Part shown: positions 1-11,492 of the stretch, piece after piece
Layout: every line of letters starts with the position of its first letter
Numbering within the stretch: the stretch's first letter is position 1
The notes under the pieces: generated by a model
Databases searched by the model: none
What the model saw: only the letters and a program-made list of their open reading frames with translations
Told to the model about the DNA's origin: nothing
NCBI GenBank assembly: GCA_958496175.1
Contig: OY292278.1
Coordinates: 18,352,001-18,416,000, forward strand
Length of the DNA: 64,000 nt
Source of the DNA: Sisyra terminalis
Taxonomy: Eukaryota; Arthropoda; Insecta; Neuroptera; Sisyridae
Direction: 5' to 3'
Program-made: the position numbers and the translations under genes

Positions 1-823
1 TGCTTTTCTCCAACGTCGAATATTTCTGTCAAGTCTTTTCAAAGTGGGTTAATCCATTTTTTGTATCTATAAATTAAGGATCTCTATTCATCGTCTTCCT
101 CTTTTCTCGTGAAACCTTCTAGTTTCCCTTCAAAAGCATTAAGTATGAATTCTATTATTCTTAAAATAACAACTCTCCAGACTGCGTTTCTTCTTATCCC
201 CTTACCGTAGATAGTACTTTTTTCTTTGATTATTCTAAATATTTCTTATTTATTTCGTTATTCTTCTTTAATACTTGTCATAGTTTCTTAAATACTTGTT
301 CTATAGGACATTGCTTATCAAAGCATAACTCTAACTATGCGGCTCCTCAGAGGATCTTGGAAAATAATTCTTTAATAGTAATTAATGGTGTATAAGTAAA
401 ATATTGATGGTCACTAAAGTCTAAAATTTTTGGAAAAAAGAGTTTTGGATTTTTTTTTGTGCTTTAAGAGACCATGGTATGGACATTTTTGAGAAAACAG
501 TATTCTGGAAAACAGGGTTTAGGGTTTTGATCTATGTATTATTAAACTCTACTCTTTAGCTACTTTAGCATTTTAGCTACTGCTTTCGGAATTTAGTCCA
601 CAATTTTCCCATAGCAAAACTCGACTTAATTTTGCTAGTGGATTTTTCGTTTTTGGTAATTACTCTTTACTATTAGAATTGGGTCAAAATTTTTATTACT
701 ATGTTTTTCACGCTTACTTATAGAAACATTTTTTTCTTCGATGTCCTCGAACGATCTCTCAATGTATTTGACAACTTGTACGATTTGATAGTGTATAATA
801 TCTTAACAAAAGGAAGATATTAC
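1..823. other. AT-rich stretch with no recognised feature
   Basis: Low-complexity AT-rich DNA. I see no convincing coding frame, inverted repeat or RNA gene here. Confidence 0.5.
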
Positions 824-897
824 TTTAAAAAGTATAAGAAGACAATTCAGGTTGTTTAAGATCGGTTTTTTTATTTAATATTTTTTAATATTCAAAT

Positions 898-941
898 TAA
901 TTACGTTTCGTTGCGTATCGTAACTTCATCAGGCTTCTTGA
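898..941 (-). ncRNA. Hammerhead ribozyme motif (A, left arm)
   Basis: Read on the minus strand: CTGATGA, one extra A, GTTACG-ATA-CGCAAC as stem II with one A/C mismatch, then GAAACGT. The core is intact but stem II is weaker than in the right-arm copy. Confidence 0.65.
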
Positions 942-1060
942 ATCACAAAAAATATAATATTTTCATTTTAAATTCAATAAATAAAAAAAAATTGTTATTT
1001 TTGTTTTATTTTTTTTTATTTATTGAATTTAAATTGAAAATATTATATTTTTTGTGACTC

Positions 1061-1103
1061 AAGAAGCCTGATGAAGTTACGATACGTAACGAAACGTAGC
1101 TAA
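1061..1103 (+). ncRNA. Hammerhead ribozyme motif (A, right arm)
   Basis: CTGATGA (1068-1074), extra A, perfect stem II GTTACG-ATA-CGTAAC (1076-1090), GAAA (1091-1094), self-complementary ACGT (1094-1097) and A1098 as the predicted cleavage-site base. The following GCT pairs with AGC just before the core as a 3-bp stem I. ACGT is too short to fold on itself, so the form expected to be active is a dimer. Confidence 0.75.
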
Positions 1104-1455
1104 TTTGAATATTAAAAAAAAAAAATAACCGATCATAAACAACCTGAATTGTCTTCTTATTTAATAAAAGCTGAGATTTGAATTTTATCATTTATTTAAA
1201 AAGTATCTTTTTCTCAACTGTTGCGTTTTAAATTTCAATTAAAATCCTATGTACTTTTTCAAATATCCTTTTATGGTAATAGATGTCTTCAGGAGAAATA
1301 ATTATTTGCTCCATTAATTTCAATTGTACTCATATAAGTTTATAATATATAAGATTATTGGTGAACCATATAAGATAATTATATCATATAAGATTATTGG
1401 TGACGAGTGATAATGAGAGGACGGTGAAATAGTAGAGAAAAACAAACTAAATGTA

Positions 1456-1836
1456 TAATCAAAATAAGATTTTTTCACTGACTTTGAACAGTTATACTGT
1501 GTATACAATATATAGGATATATTGCGGTCCAATTTATGTAGTATGATTTAATATAAAAATATATATAAATCATACCATAAACATAAATTTGAACAGAAGT
1601 TCAAACAAAAATATTCGTGACGTATTGCCCAGATACGTATTTCGATTGCCAAGCAATCTTCCTCAGTGGTCATCAAGTAGTTTGGATCACTCCGTAACTG
1701 CTTTGTGATGAATCATCACAAAACAGTTATAAAGTAGTCACAAAGCAATTTATGTTTATGGTATGATTTTTATATATTATTATATTAAATTATACTATAT
1801 AAATTGGACCGCAATATATCCTATATATTGTATACG
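1456..1836 (-). mobile_element. Hammerhead-bearing foldback retroelement, copy F1
   Basis: Inverted arms of about 60-90 bases (left arm starts TGTATACAATATATAGG at about 1500) with a unique tail at 1456-1499 on the left. The 13-base duplication CAAACTAAATGTA lies at 1443-1455 and 1837-1849. The left half carries an intact minus-strand hammerhead; the right half has lost its copy. A second member with its own duplication lies at 37286-37755, and a decayed one near 29650. Confidence 0.8.
1626..1669 (-). ncRNA. Hammerhead ribozyme motif (F1)
   Basis: Minus strand: CTGAGGA, extra A, perfect 6-bp stem II GATTGC-TTG-GCAATC, GAAA, the 8-base palindrome ATACGTAT as stem III, C as cleavage base, then TGG pairing with CCA before the core. 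This family has the longest stem III palindrome in the window. Confidence 0.75.
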
Positions 1837-1849
1837 CAAACTAAATGTA

Positions 1850-4060
1850 GTCATTTGGTATCGCTATTCATTGTTGCAATCATCAAAATTTTGGTATTAC
1901 TACACTATATATGACAAGTAGTAGATAATGTTTTACCAGTTTCATAATTAACCAGTTTTATTTTGAAGTTCTGCGAAAGCTATAGTAGACGTCTACTATC
2001 TTTTCCTTCCTCTTTCTTACTCCACTTATCTTTTTCTTTTAATATAATCTTTTCATGAATGTAATTTTATCACCAATGTACAATTTCAAAAATGTTTTTT
2101 ATGAAATTCTTAACTTTACATATAAGGAGACTTAAAGTTCTAAGAATATTTTGGAATCGAAAATAAGATCATAAATAATGCATTTCTTTATAGTAATCAG
2201 TTGTTAGTAATGTCCAATATTATTAGATACCAATGACACATTCTTAACAAAAGATGATGGAAATAAACTTTTCCTTGAAACGGACTTTTTAGTTGAAATC
2301 CGATTAAGAATTCTAATTTTTTTTTCGTTCGCCTTTACTTACCTGGAACATTCTGTATATTATTTTCCAAGAGTGAGGAGAATGGATGGATATGTATGCA
2401 AGGGAGTGACTTGAGAGAACAGCATGGATATAATACGCTATTTAAGAGGATCAAAAGCCATGCTTTGAGCAAAGCTCTGGATAAGTGTACAGTGGCGGAT
2501 GTGAAAGGATGAGGTTGAACAGAAAAAGACTGGAGCTTTTGGAGGTGACCATGCTTCACAAATGTCTGCATAGAGCGTTTGATGTAAATTATTCGATGAA
2601 TTTATCCCGAACATCCTATTTGTACCCAAAGATGAATAATATTAAGAACATATCGCTAATAATCCACCGAAACGTAATTTCCTCTCATAATTCGTCCTTT
2701 AGTCGACTCATCCAGCTTTCTCTGAAATACCTGAGTCGAACATTTAAAACGGCTCAATGGAAAATCGAGATGAGACAAGGGAAGATTATCGGAAAATGAG
2801 AATTTTATTTGTTAACAAAGCGCAGTGAAGAGATCCCAGCAGTTAGAAAGTGCTTATGACTATTTATAGGTGCTATTTTCTACTGCATTTAGTTATATCA
2901 AATGCTAGTTACAAAACCGTGTCATACAAAGCCTCGAATGCTATTTATAAATAATTCAGTTATTAGTAGATTATGCGAATTATTTAATTGCGAATAAATC
3001 ACGTAGACTGTAGAAATAATGCGATGTGGCATTTTAAAAATAATTACTGATTAAAATGTGTTTAAATAATAATCGCTGTATATTCTGTATAAGTACATAT
3101 TTCGGATGGAGCAATTAACATGTTGGAATAAATTGGAATAAATATTTGATGATTCATTAATGAAATGATTATAATTTTCAAACAATTATTGAGTTTTTCC
3201 TTTAATTGAGTAAACATCGATTATAATTTAGTTGAATGGAATTTCGGTGAAATTTTATTGCAAACTTCGTACAAATGCTTTTATGAAATGGAATTATTTT
3301 AACACCAATTATTTTACATTATTTTATGTAAGATATAACAAAACAACTATTTACCAGATACCAATGATTACTTTACAAATTTGGGATTGTATTGTTTTGA
3401 CTGTTATAAGGTTTCTGATTTAATTTTAAGTAATTAGAAATTAAAATTATTTAAATTTCAATCATTTGTCAAAATCTTTACCGTAGTAATGAATTAATTC
3501 AAACAACTTACCGATTAATCAGCGATTCTAGCACCATTTTGAAATCTTTTTTTAAGTTCATATTATGTTTCATTTTCAGCTTTTCACATATATTTTGAGC
3601 TTTTAGAGCTTTCATACTTTTTCATACTGTGTAAAGTCCTCTTGGAATCTGTTATTCTAGAATTAAGTAGATCGAGATGCAAATTTTTTAATGTTGAAAA
3701 ATGATTATTAACTGCTTCCTTTTCCACTTTTCCACAATTTCGTTGATTGATGAGATTCATTCAATTTTATTATAACTTTGTGAATTTGTAATACGGTTTG
3801 ATAAGAAATTTTCTCTTTTCTTCTAATTTTCCAAATGGAAATTTTGTTGGTCATTATTATAAGCTAACACGATTGATCGTATATTTTCACTAATATTTTT
3901 AGTTCAACCTATTTTGTTATTTGTTAATTCCTTTGATTCTTTATGAAACAGGCCGATGTTTCAAGGAATTGAGAAAAAATACAATTGATTCTTATTCATT
4001 GGTTAGGGATGATATATGTATTATTGTTGCGCATGTACATAGAAATGCAAACGATTTATC
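1850..4060. other. Unassigned DNA with a GC-richer patch at about 2330-2830
   Basis: The patch contains overlapping frames on both strands (78 and 104 residues) that resemble nothing I know. A strong donor-like CCAG/GTAAGT lies on the minus strand at 2343/2342, but no matching acceptor was found. It may be conserved non-coding sequence or chance. Confidence 0.3.
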
Positions 4061-4510
4061 GATTATTTCAAACATCGATATATCGTTCATAAATATCGAT
4101 GTTTTAACATCGATTTTGAAACCCTTAATCTCGATGATGCATCGTTCTTCTTGAGCAATATTTTTTGAACGATATTTTATCATAGCGCCACTCCATAGTA
4201 ATTTCCATAATCTATAGCTTCCCAAATACATACCTATCTTAATTACAGGCGAATAGATTTGTGAATTTCATCAGTTTATAATATAACACGTGAGGTTATA
4301 AGCTAACGATAGGTCTGGTTAGATTAAATTATAATCTAACAACGCTAGATTATAAACGGACAACGTTTACATTTTTACGGTATAGTAGTTTATTATTTAA
4401 AAATATTTTATATAAATATATTTAATTGGTGATAAAAACCATCGAAAAAAAAAATATATTTCATTCAAAACCTTTGATGTTTCACTTTTAAAAATATCGA
4501 TGTTTAAATG
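4060..4510. repeat. Possible decayed MITE with ATCGAT-rich ends
   Basis: Clusters of AACATCGATAT and its complement at about 4070-4120 and 4495-4515 face each other, as in some insect hAT-like MITEs. Ends and target duplication are not resolved. Confidence 0.25.
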
Positions 4511-4935
4511 AGCAATGTTGCATCTTAACCTGTAGATACATTATTATTATTATTATTTATTTTATATTCCAGCATACATTCTATAGAGATGCAAAGCATC
4601 TGTACATAAAACTAGAATGTTACATTAGAGTTGCATATATTTAAAACAGAATTATAATATAATGAATTATAGGTTAAAACAAAACTACCAATAAAGTAAA
4701 TAATATAATTTAAATGAAAATTATGTTAATGACTAGTCACTCAAATTACCAATTGAGCTTATTAATATTTTCTAAAATTGTTTTCGTTGAAAATTTAGAG
4801 TTTTAAGGTGGTTAGGTAATAGATAATAAATTTCAGATCTCAGCTTTTATATTTTTTTTTAATAAGAAGAAAATTCAGGTTACTTAAGATCTTTTTGTTT
4901 CTTATTTTTTATTTAATATTTTTATTGTTCAATTA

Positions 4936-4979
4936 GCTACGTTTCGTTACTAATCGTAACTTCCTCAGGCTTCTTGATT
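4936..4979 (-). ncRNA. Hammerhead ribozyme motif (B, left arm)
   Basis: Minus strand: CTGAGGA, extra A, stem II GTTAC-GATTA-GTAAC, GAAACGTA, then GCT. Same layout as the right-arm copy. Confidence 0.75.
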
Positions 4980-5086
4980 CACAAAATTAAAATATTTTTA
5001 ATTTAAATTCAATAAATAAAAATCTTTATAAATAAAAATGTTTATTTATTGAATTTAAATTAAAAATATTTTAATTTTGTGAATCA

Positions 5087-5128
5087 AGAAGCCTGAGGAA
5101 GTTACGATAAGTAACGAAACGTAGCTAA
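5087..5128 (+). ncRNA. Hammerhead ribozyme motif (B, right arm)
   Basis: CTGAGGA (5093-5099), extra A, stem II GTTAC-GATAA-GTAAC (5101-5115), GAAA (5116-5119), ACGT palindrome and A5123 as cleavage base. Core position 7 is G, which the CUGANGA consensus allows. Confidence 0.75.
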
Positions 5129-7011
5129 TTGAACAATAAAAATATTAAATAAAAAATAAAAAACAAAAAGCTCTTAAATAACCTGAATTTTCTTCTTATT
5201 TAAAAAAAAAGTGGTTAGGTAACTTATTCAAATATTTTATTGCAACAAGATAAGAATTCTTAGTGCTAATAGTTTTTGGCAGCGTTAATAAATTAGATCT
5301 AGTTTGTGAACCCTTATTATTATATTCTTCTTTACATTCACTATAGTAGTACGATAAAGCGCTGATTATAAATGATTCCCTGATACCAAGGGGTATATCA
5401 ACAATATTACGTGATGTGAAATAATTAATAAAACGATTTTGGATACTAGTTAATGGCCTAACACTATTTTTATATGCCCCACCCCATGCAACTATCCTAT
5501 AGTTGATTATGCTTTCAAATAATCCATGATAAATATAGTTTTTAATACCAATGGACTTAAGCATTTGCTCAATTTATAGAATAAGAATGAAATGTACCTT
5601 TTCTTTTGATAATTCATAGACATATGAGTTCCATTTCATGTGCGCATTGAAAATTAGTCCCAGATTCTTACAACTATCTACTCTTTTAAGTTCAACATTA
5701 TTTATTTTAAGGTGAAAATTATCAGGAATACTATCAATGTAACTACCAAACGTGATATACGTAGATTTAACTATATTGAGAGACAATTGATTTCCCTTAA
5801 CCAATAGTCAATTTTAATTAACCATCGAGTTGATATAAGGTTGACTTCAGCCCAAGTATTGCCAGAGCGTATTACTGTATCACCCGCATATGAAACTAGA
5901 GCCCCATTAGGTAGACAATTAAAATTATCATCAATATACAAAATGAAGAATAGTGGGCCCAGAATTGTTCCTTCAGGAACATCTACTGGCTACTTTAACA
6001 GTATTAGTCTTACTAATACTATTATTGATAATAATACGTTGTTCACTATTAGTTAAATAGTTCTCGAGTAGTTTATGAGGGATATCTCTAATACCACGTC
6101 TCCAAAGTTTATCTAATAAGTTTTTGTAATTCACGGTGTCGAAAGCCTTTGCTAGGTCTAGAAAAATTAAAACCGTTGGTATATTTTTACCAATATTATA
6201 ATATACTAGCTGATCCCTGCGACTTCGTCTGCGTAACGTTGGTGTAGATTATATTTTATTTTCAGATTTGCTATTTGTAGTGGTATATGAAAATTGTTAT
6301 TTTGCTTATTTCTTTTACGAAAAACATAATCATACCTGAAAACACTATTTTGTCAACTTTAAATAGAAACATTTAGTAAAAAATTGCTGCAATAATGTTA
6401 AATAATTACTCCAGGTCACAATCATTGGTTAATAAAAAATAGATTTTAAAAAAGTTTGATTGTTGAAAAACAAACAAAAATAAAAAACGGCCTCTTTGGT
6501 TTTTGGTATAACTACCTATTACCTAAACTTTCATACTAATTTAGTGAAATAACGTTATTTAAAATGCTGTTATTAAAATGATATAACAAAAACATAAACT
6601 TATTGATAAGTAATTATTTATTATCTTACTATATATATATATAGTAAGTAATTATTAAATACACTTATTAAATTCAAAATTCCGATTATTAATTAACTCT
6701 ACATTTTCTTATACAAACTTAGTCACCCCTTTTACTCTTTTAGGGTAGGAATTATCAAAAAAAAAAATCTTTTCAGATGTCTACTTCTTATAAGAAATAC
6801 ATCGAATATTAAAATTTCATCAGTCAGAGGGGATATATAAATACAGGATTTTATGTATGCACGGTTTTAAAAACATATTTATTTTGAGTTTTATTACTGT
6901 TATTATTATTACTACTAATATTACTTTTTTTCGTTAATATTTCCTTATTGAGAAACTCTAAGGGTCTATGTACAACAATTTTGTAAAAAAAAAAAAAAAA
7001 AAATGTTTACT

Positions 7012-7082
7012 GTAAGATTCGAACCCACGTCTTTATAATTAGGAGCATCAGAATGTTAGATACGTAAGCCATTACGCTATTA
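7012..7082 (-). repeat. tRNA-like segment within repeat J
   Basis: On the minus strand TAGCGTAATGG resembles a pol III box A and GGTTCGAATC a box B, spaced as in a tRNA. The equivalent part of copy 2 keeps GGTTCAGATCC with a weaker box A. It is not a functional tRNA: no acceptor stem closes. It may be a SINE head captured by, or founding, the repeat. Confidence 0.5.
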
Positions 7083-7397
7083 ACATCAACTATGTGTTTT
7101 ATATATATAAAGGTTTATATTTCAAAAAGGCAATTTTTCAAAATTTAAATTTAATTTACTGTGCTTTTTATCAGTTCACCTAAAAATATTTTTACAGATT
7201 ATTTTCTAACTTTAAATTACCTTTCCAATGATACATAACTCACCTGTCTAGTATAAAAATTTCTGTTTTCATCCCTAGGGAATACCATCCGTTAATATTT
7301 TTTTGGAATGATAAGTAGCCTTTAGTATGTGGGAAATTGTGTTATACCTTAATACCAAATTTCATTAAATTCGGTTGTTCCATTCTTTAGTTAAATC

Positions 7398-7399
<2 letters not shown>

Positions 7400-7427
<28 letters not shown>
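7400..7427. repeat. (GACA)n microsatellite in repeat J
   Basis: About seven GACA units. A shorter imperfect GACA tract occupies the same place in the second copy near 47260. Confidence 0.9.
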
Positions 7428-7429
<2 letters not shown>

Positions 7430-7860
7430 AATTTCAAAAATGTTAAATTCGGAATAAGGGCCTCTTGAAACAAATATTTACCCTAAAATTGGGTTCAAAA
7501 TCGAAATGTACAGACAGACGTAAGAATTTTATATATTAGTATAGATATAATTTGAAGTAATTGGAAGAGCTTCGCTAGTGCTTTTGTTTTTAACGAAACC
7601 AAATTGAAAATCAGAAATTAATTTATTTTTATCACAAGAATCTTAGAGTGTACTGTAGATAACCTTCTCAAAAATTTTAGCTAAGTTAGAAATCAGCAAG
7701 ATAGGTCAGTAATTTGTAGTTAAATTTTTATCTCTAGATTTTTGTAAAGGTGTTATATACAGCTTTTTTCAAAGCTGTAGGCCAAATAGCACTGGATACA
7801 TATATACATGGATAAATATATTAATTGGCAAATAAGTGATCAGTGATACACCCTTACCGT

Positions 7861-10209
7861 ACTATGTAATTAAATTTATTATTATTTTTTTTCGGATTCG
7901 AAAATTGAAATTTTCAGGACCTTAAATCTTAACGAAACGTTTCAATCGTTTAACTTTAAAAAAAAATCTCGTTTGACAACAATTTACTATAAATTCCAGC
8001 ATTCAAGAAAGTACAAAGGCGACCAGAAAGCCTGTTTTATTTATTTTATTTTTTATTTTTTTATGAAACCACTTTATTTGATCCTACATAAAGGAATTCA
8101 GAGTTCAAATGATAAAGCCATACAAAGGATATTTACAATTTACATTAACCAAACTGTAATCGTTTAAGAAAAGAAAAAAAGAGAAGAAAACTCTTTTCCA
8201 TTCAACCGATAAGTATTTATTTTAGTATTTGCGGTTTTTCTTAATCTGTTGTCTTGATCAAATTTGCTTTTCTTTATTTATTTATATTTGTTTTTTCGAT
8301 AGATACAGTATTCGTATATGTTTTGTAGCTGTCGTCTTAAATAAAAAGATTAACTTTTTTTTTCTAGTGCGTGCAGGAAAAATCTCTTTTAGCACGAATT
8401 TTAAGGTTTAATTAATTTTTAAGCCCTCACATCCATAATGCTCGTATTATTTAATATTTATTTAATATGAATATGAAGAGACTCATAAATTTAAAATGAA
8501 AACCCACCTTCTTAGCATTTTATTGACTCTAAAAAATTAATGGACTGTTTTCATTAGATCGTAAAATTGTATGAATGGCGAACGTGTATTTACACGCATG
8601 GAAAATACTTCTTTTTGACATTGTATAACGCTCGTTGATGGAAAACGTGTAGAGAAGTTTCGAGAGCTTTTTCGGGGTAAAGCAGGGGTGGGGGAGGGGG
8701 AGGTTTAGTGAGTATGCGAAACGAGTCACACAATATTTAATATATGAAATATTAACTATGAAATTTTCAAATGTTGATAACAGAAATATAATACGTATAT
8801 GTGAGATGCATTGATTAAAATTATTATTTCAAAGGCCGAAAAGTTGGTTAGAAATGATTATTTACGGGATTTTCGTCGTTGTGTCTTTCGTGTTTTCGTC
8901 TCGTTATATTGTGTATATAGACGGCATGTGATGTACTATGTAGAGAAAAGAGTAGAAATTTTCAATAGGGAAATTTGGCATAAATGAAAATATGGATTTA
9001 GATGGATGTAATTATGCTGTCGGCTCTTTTACTAAAGCGTAAATATTTGAATTAAAATATCTCATTAAAGCATATGAATTCGAGACTTACTTTTACTTTT
9101 CGGTAAACAGAAAAGTTTATTTCCTAAGGGTGGTTTTTATACCATTTTTGGGGTAAATTTATCTCAAGGTACAAACGCTGGTGTTAATTTCGCGTTTATT
9201 TTGTTAATATTTAATAAAACATTTTGTATTATTATACGTACGAGTTATAATACGTGGACTTATTATAACTTTGGATGATCTTTATTGTATTGGTAATATT
9301 TTTACTTAAAAAATTATTTATACAATATTTCCGTAAAAAGATTCGGCTATTTACCTTTCTGTAGCCAAAACACAATAATGCTCAGTAATGCGTCAGTAAT
9401 GCTTGTTACGAAAATACTGAGAAATTTTTTTTTATAAAAAATAACCTTTTTCTTTTATATAAAAACATTACATTTTTTATAGGGTCACCTTTTTGTCTCC
9501 AATTTTGATTTCAATTTCAAAAATCTTGCTCTTTGATATTTTTTTTCAAAGACTATATTGAAATTAGTAAATCGGAACCACTATAATTTGCCATATTTTT
9601 TTGTTCATATGTCATAGTCTCTTCAATTAAAGACTATTAGCCCTTCAAAGATAAAATTTTAAAAATTAGGGTTTTTTTTTCGAAATACGCAACTTAACAT
9701 TTCTCATGAATCACTCCGTTCATTGGTGATTGGTGACCGTATCAAAATTGGATCAGCATTTTTTGAGTATATCATGTTTAGCATACCAACGAAGCGTAGA
9801 TACTCTAACACCGAGAGTGTGTGACTAGAGGAAACGACCTCCATAAGTCCCATGTTCAATTTAAACTGTCATTTCCCCTTAATTTTCCGAGTGCTCGTAC
9901 CCCTTCCATAGTATAGTTAGACAAAATATGTTCTCTCCTCGTTAGGTCAGTCTATGGAACAGAGAGGAATAATTTTAACGAAAGCCACGAGGAGCGCTGG
10001 TCTTAAAAAAGAGGAAACAAAATGGGGGCCCGATTTATGACTAAGCTTACTCTATTCATACAATCTTTTGATGTTTTAAAACAAAAACTAATAAAGTTAG
10101 TTTTTATTTAAAATCAAATTATGCGATAACTTAACCTAAGAAAACAAGCCGAAGGTATCTAGAGAAAAAACCTGAATAACGATTTCTTTAGACATTTTAG
10201 TTTTCATTT
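7861..10209. other. AT-rich DNA with no recognised gene
   Basis: Only short chance frames. A G-rich tract is present at about 8680-8705. No repeat ends were found. Confidence 0.4.
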
Positions 10210-10503
10210 GACTAGGGCAGCAATTCTTTACCACTGTGCTGCAAAATTTCAAAAGTGTGTCGCTAAATTTTAACTATATAATTATGTTAATATAATTAAT
10301 TATGATTTAAAAGGAAAAATTCTGCAATGCTGAAAAATTCGTTCGTTAAAATTGATAATTATATGTGATTCAGTTTATTATTATTGCTCGGATTCGTACA
10401 AGCATTATGCTCAAAAATATGTTGAAATAATTAGTCATTGTTTAAATTCGTGGGAAAATCTCATTTTAGAAATCATTTATGTTATATATTTATTTTAATT
10501 TTA

Positions 10504-10678
10504 AGCAAGCCATTCACGGTCCGACTTGCAGTCCAACTAGTGGCCCAATTTTCGAAATTGGATCTAAAGTCGGACCGTGAATGGTGCTGTTGGAAGTTGG
10601 ATGTTTAGTGGATCATTTAGGCGATCCAACTAGTAGTCCAACTAGTTGGACTGCAAGTCGGAGCGTGAATAGCCTGCT
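10504..10678. mobile_element. Harbinger-like MITE (175 bp), TTA duplication
   Basis: Left end AGCAAGCCATTCACGG and the complement of the right end AGCAGGCTATTCACGC are inverted repeats that continue for about 36 bases. TTA stands on both sides (10501-10503, 10679-10681). A 3-bp TTA duplication is typical of PIF/Harbinger. Short internal inverted repeats of CCAACTAGT strengthen the hairpin. Confidence 0.7.
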
Positions 10679-10779
10679 TTATTGTCGTTAAAATTTATCA
10701 ATAATCAAACTAATTATTAGAACCAATCACTTTGTTATCAAGTCCCAAAAAACTGTTATAAAACGATTAAAATAATTAC

Positions 10780-11210
10780 TACTGACCATTTGACAATATT
10801 AGAGGAGAAAATTATTTGTTATTTCCCAAAATTTGATTGGGTTTTTAATCCATTTCTCATATCGGATATTTCTGTATTTGACTTAACTTTAAATGAAGAG
10901 GAAGAACTCATTTTACTTTCCAATAATCGAGATATAATATTAAAACATTCAGAAGAATCACTGAAATTATTTTAGTTTAACATTAGATGCGATTATCGAA
11001 TGATAGCCAAAAATGTTTTTAACAAATTTGTACAATTTTCCCCATATTGTGTGAATTCAGATTTTCTGCATTAACCAACATTAAAACTAAAAAAAAATCA
11101 TAATTCTTAAATGCAGAAGACGATATGAGAGTAGCGTTGTTATTTTTACGACCAAATATTAATGAAATTTTCAAAAAGCTTTGCATTAAAATTATTCTTA
11201 TTATTAACTT
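10780..11210 (+). pseudogene. hAT transposase C-terminal remnant (ZBED5-like)
   Basis: An open stretch from 10790 encodes LEEKIICYFP, DWVFNPF and LTLNEEEELILLS. This is the block before the C-terminal FW motif in ZBED5-type hAT transposases. After a stop at 10973-10975 the match continues as IRCDYRMIAKN and, one frame over, LNAEDDMRVALLFLRP, the end of the hAT dimerisation region. At least three stops and one frameshift make it inactive. Confidence 0.8.
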
Positions 11211-11269
11211 GTACCTAACCCCTTAATACCTAAACGTACTGGTATTTTTGTAGTACATATTAGTTTATT

Positions 11270-11492
11270 AAGAATGTGGATAACGGGTATTTGGACTTAA
11301 GACGCATCAATAGACTATTTAAAGTGGCGACGTTTCGTATATTTATTTATACTTCTTCAAGCAACTAAAAAAGCAAATTATGTCTCAAAATATACGAAAC
11401 GTCGCCACTTTAGATAGTCTATTGATGCGTCTTATGTCCTAATTTCCGTTATCCGCATTCTTAATTTTGATAATGGGACGTTAGCAGTATGG
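11270..11492. mobile_element. Hammerhead-bearing foldback retroelement, copy E, inside the hAT
   Basis: Inverted arms start AAGAATGTGGATAACGG and end with its complement, followed by a 30-base tail. The 13-base duplication ATATTAGTTTATT is at 11257-11269 and 11493-11505. The left arm holds a minus-strand hammerhead-like motif; the right arm keeps only its 3' half (TATACGAAACGTCGCC). Confidence 0.8.
11324..11366 (-). ncRNA. Hammerhead-like motif (E) with C3-to-U change
   Basis: Minus strand: TTGAAGA where CTGANGA is expected, extra A, stem II GTATA-AATAAA-TATAC, GAAA, ACGT, C as cleavage base, then GC pairing with GC before the core. The change at the first core position should reduce activity. 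Confidence 0.6.

Larger units (their letters stand above)
836..1194 (+). mobile_element. Hammerhead-bearing foldback retroelement, copy A
   Basis: The two halves are reverse complements: the left starts AAGAAGACAATTCAGG and the right ends with its complement, then a tail of about 40 bases containing CTGAGATTTGAATTTTATC. The whole is bounded by the 12-base direct repeat TTTAAAAAGTAT at 824-835 and 1195-1206, which I read as a target-site duplication. Each half holds an outward-facing hammerhead core. There is no coding capacity. The same family recurs at 4820-5210 and 49741-50039. Hammerheads in terminal repeats are known from Penelope-like elements; assigning this copy to that group is inference, since no reverse transcriptase is attached. 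Confidence 0.8.
4820..5210 (-). mobile_element. Hammerhead-bearing foldback retroelement, copy B, inside the LINE
   Basis: Near-perfect inverted halves (about 4860-5000 and 5050-5200) with a unique tail on the left containing TTTCAGATCTCAGC, as in copies A and C. The 12-base duplication GTGGTTAGGTAA is at 4808-4819 and 5211-5222. It encodes part of the LINE (LPNH on the minus strand), so the element interrupted an existing LINE. Both halves carry intact hammerhead cores, making this one of the best preserved foldbacks here. Confidence 0.85.
6203..7545. mobile_element. Insect interspersed repeat J (copy 1), class unassigned
   Basis: Begins ATACTAGCTGATCCCTGCGA and continues with ACTTCGTCTGCGT, a signature I recognise from abundant insect repeats, and ends ATATTAGTATAGA. 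It is flanked by a 6-base duplication TATAAT (6197-6202 and 7546-7551) inside the LINE. Near the right end is (GACA)n at 7400-7427. It contains a tRNA-like segment on the minus strand. A second, shorter copy lies at about 46780-47395 and matches from the TTATTACTACT tract through the GACA tract to the end. There is no coding frame. The superfamily cannot be named from sequence alone. Confidence 0.65.
4560..7860 (-). pseudogene. Dead LINE reverse transcriptase, CR1-like, split by two later insertions
   Basis: Read on the minus strand from about 7860 to 4740, the conserved order of a non-LTR retrotransposon ORF2 is visible. The thumb-side motif NYRPISL is now NY-stop-PILL near 7703-7720, followed by NLAKIFEKV. 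Then come FLDLAKAFDTVN (6130-6170), PEGTILGPLFFILYIDD (5926-5976), the catalytic box SYAGDT (5874-5893; YADD expected, second position now G), KNLGLIFNAHMKW (about 5620-5670) and the C-terminal YLNKLPNHLKTL region. A (TTA)n run at 4540-4559 probably marks the 3' tail. The frame is interrupted by the repeat at 6203-7545 and the hammerhead element at 4820-5210; removing both rejoins the protein. Stops, frameshifts and the lost aspartate show it is inactive. The CR1-like label rests on the C-terminal pattern only. Confidence 0.85.

Noticed and set aside
1006..1532. Short frames within the hammerhead foldbacks
   Set aside because: They are produced by the palindromes themselves and are not conserved between copies.
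2335..2799. Overlapping frames on both strands with a strong minus-strand donor CCAG/GTAAGT at 2343/2342
   Set aside because: No acceptor fits upstream; the place that looked promising reads TTCAACC, not an AG boundary. The proteins resemble nothing.
7012..7082. Functional tRNA gene
   Set aside because: Box A and B are present but the acceptor and anticodon stems do not close; it lies inside a dispersed repeat.
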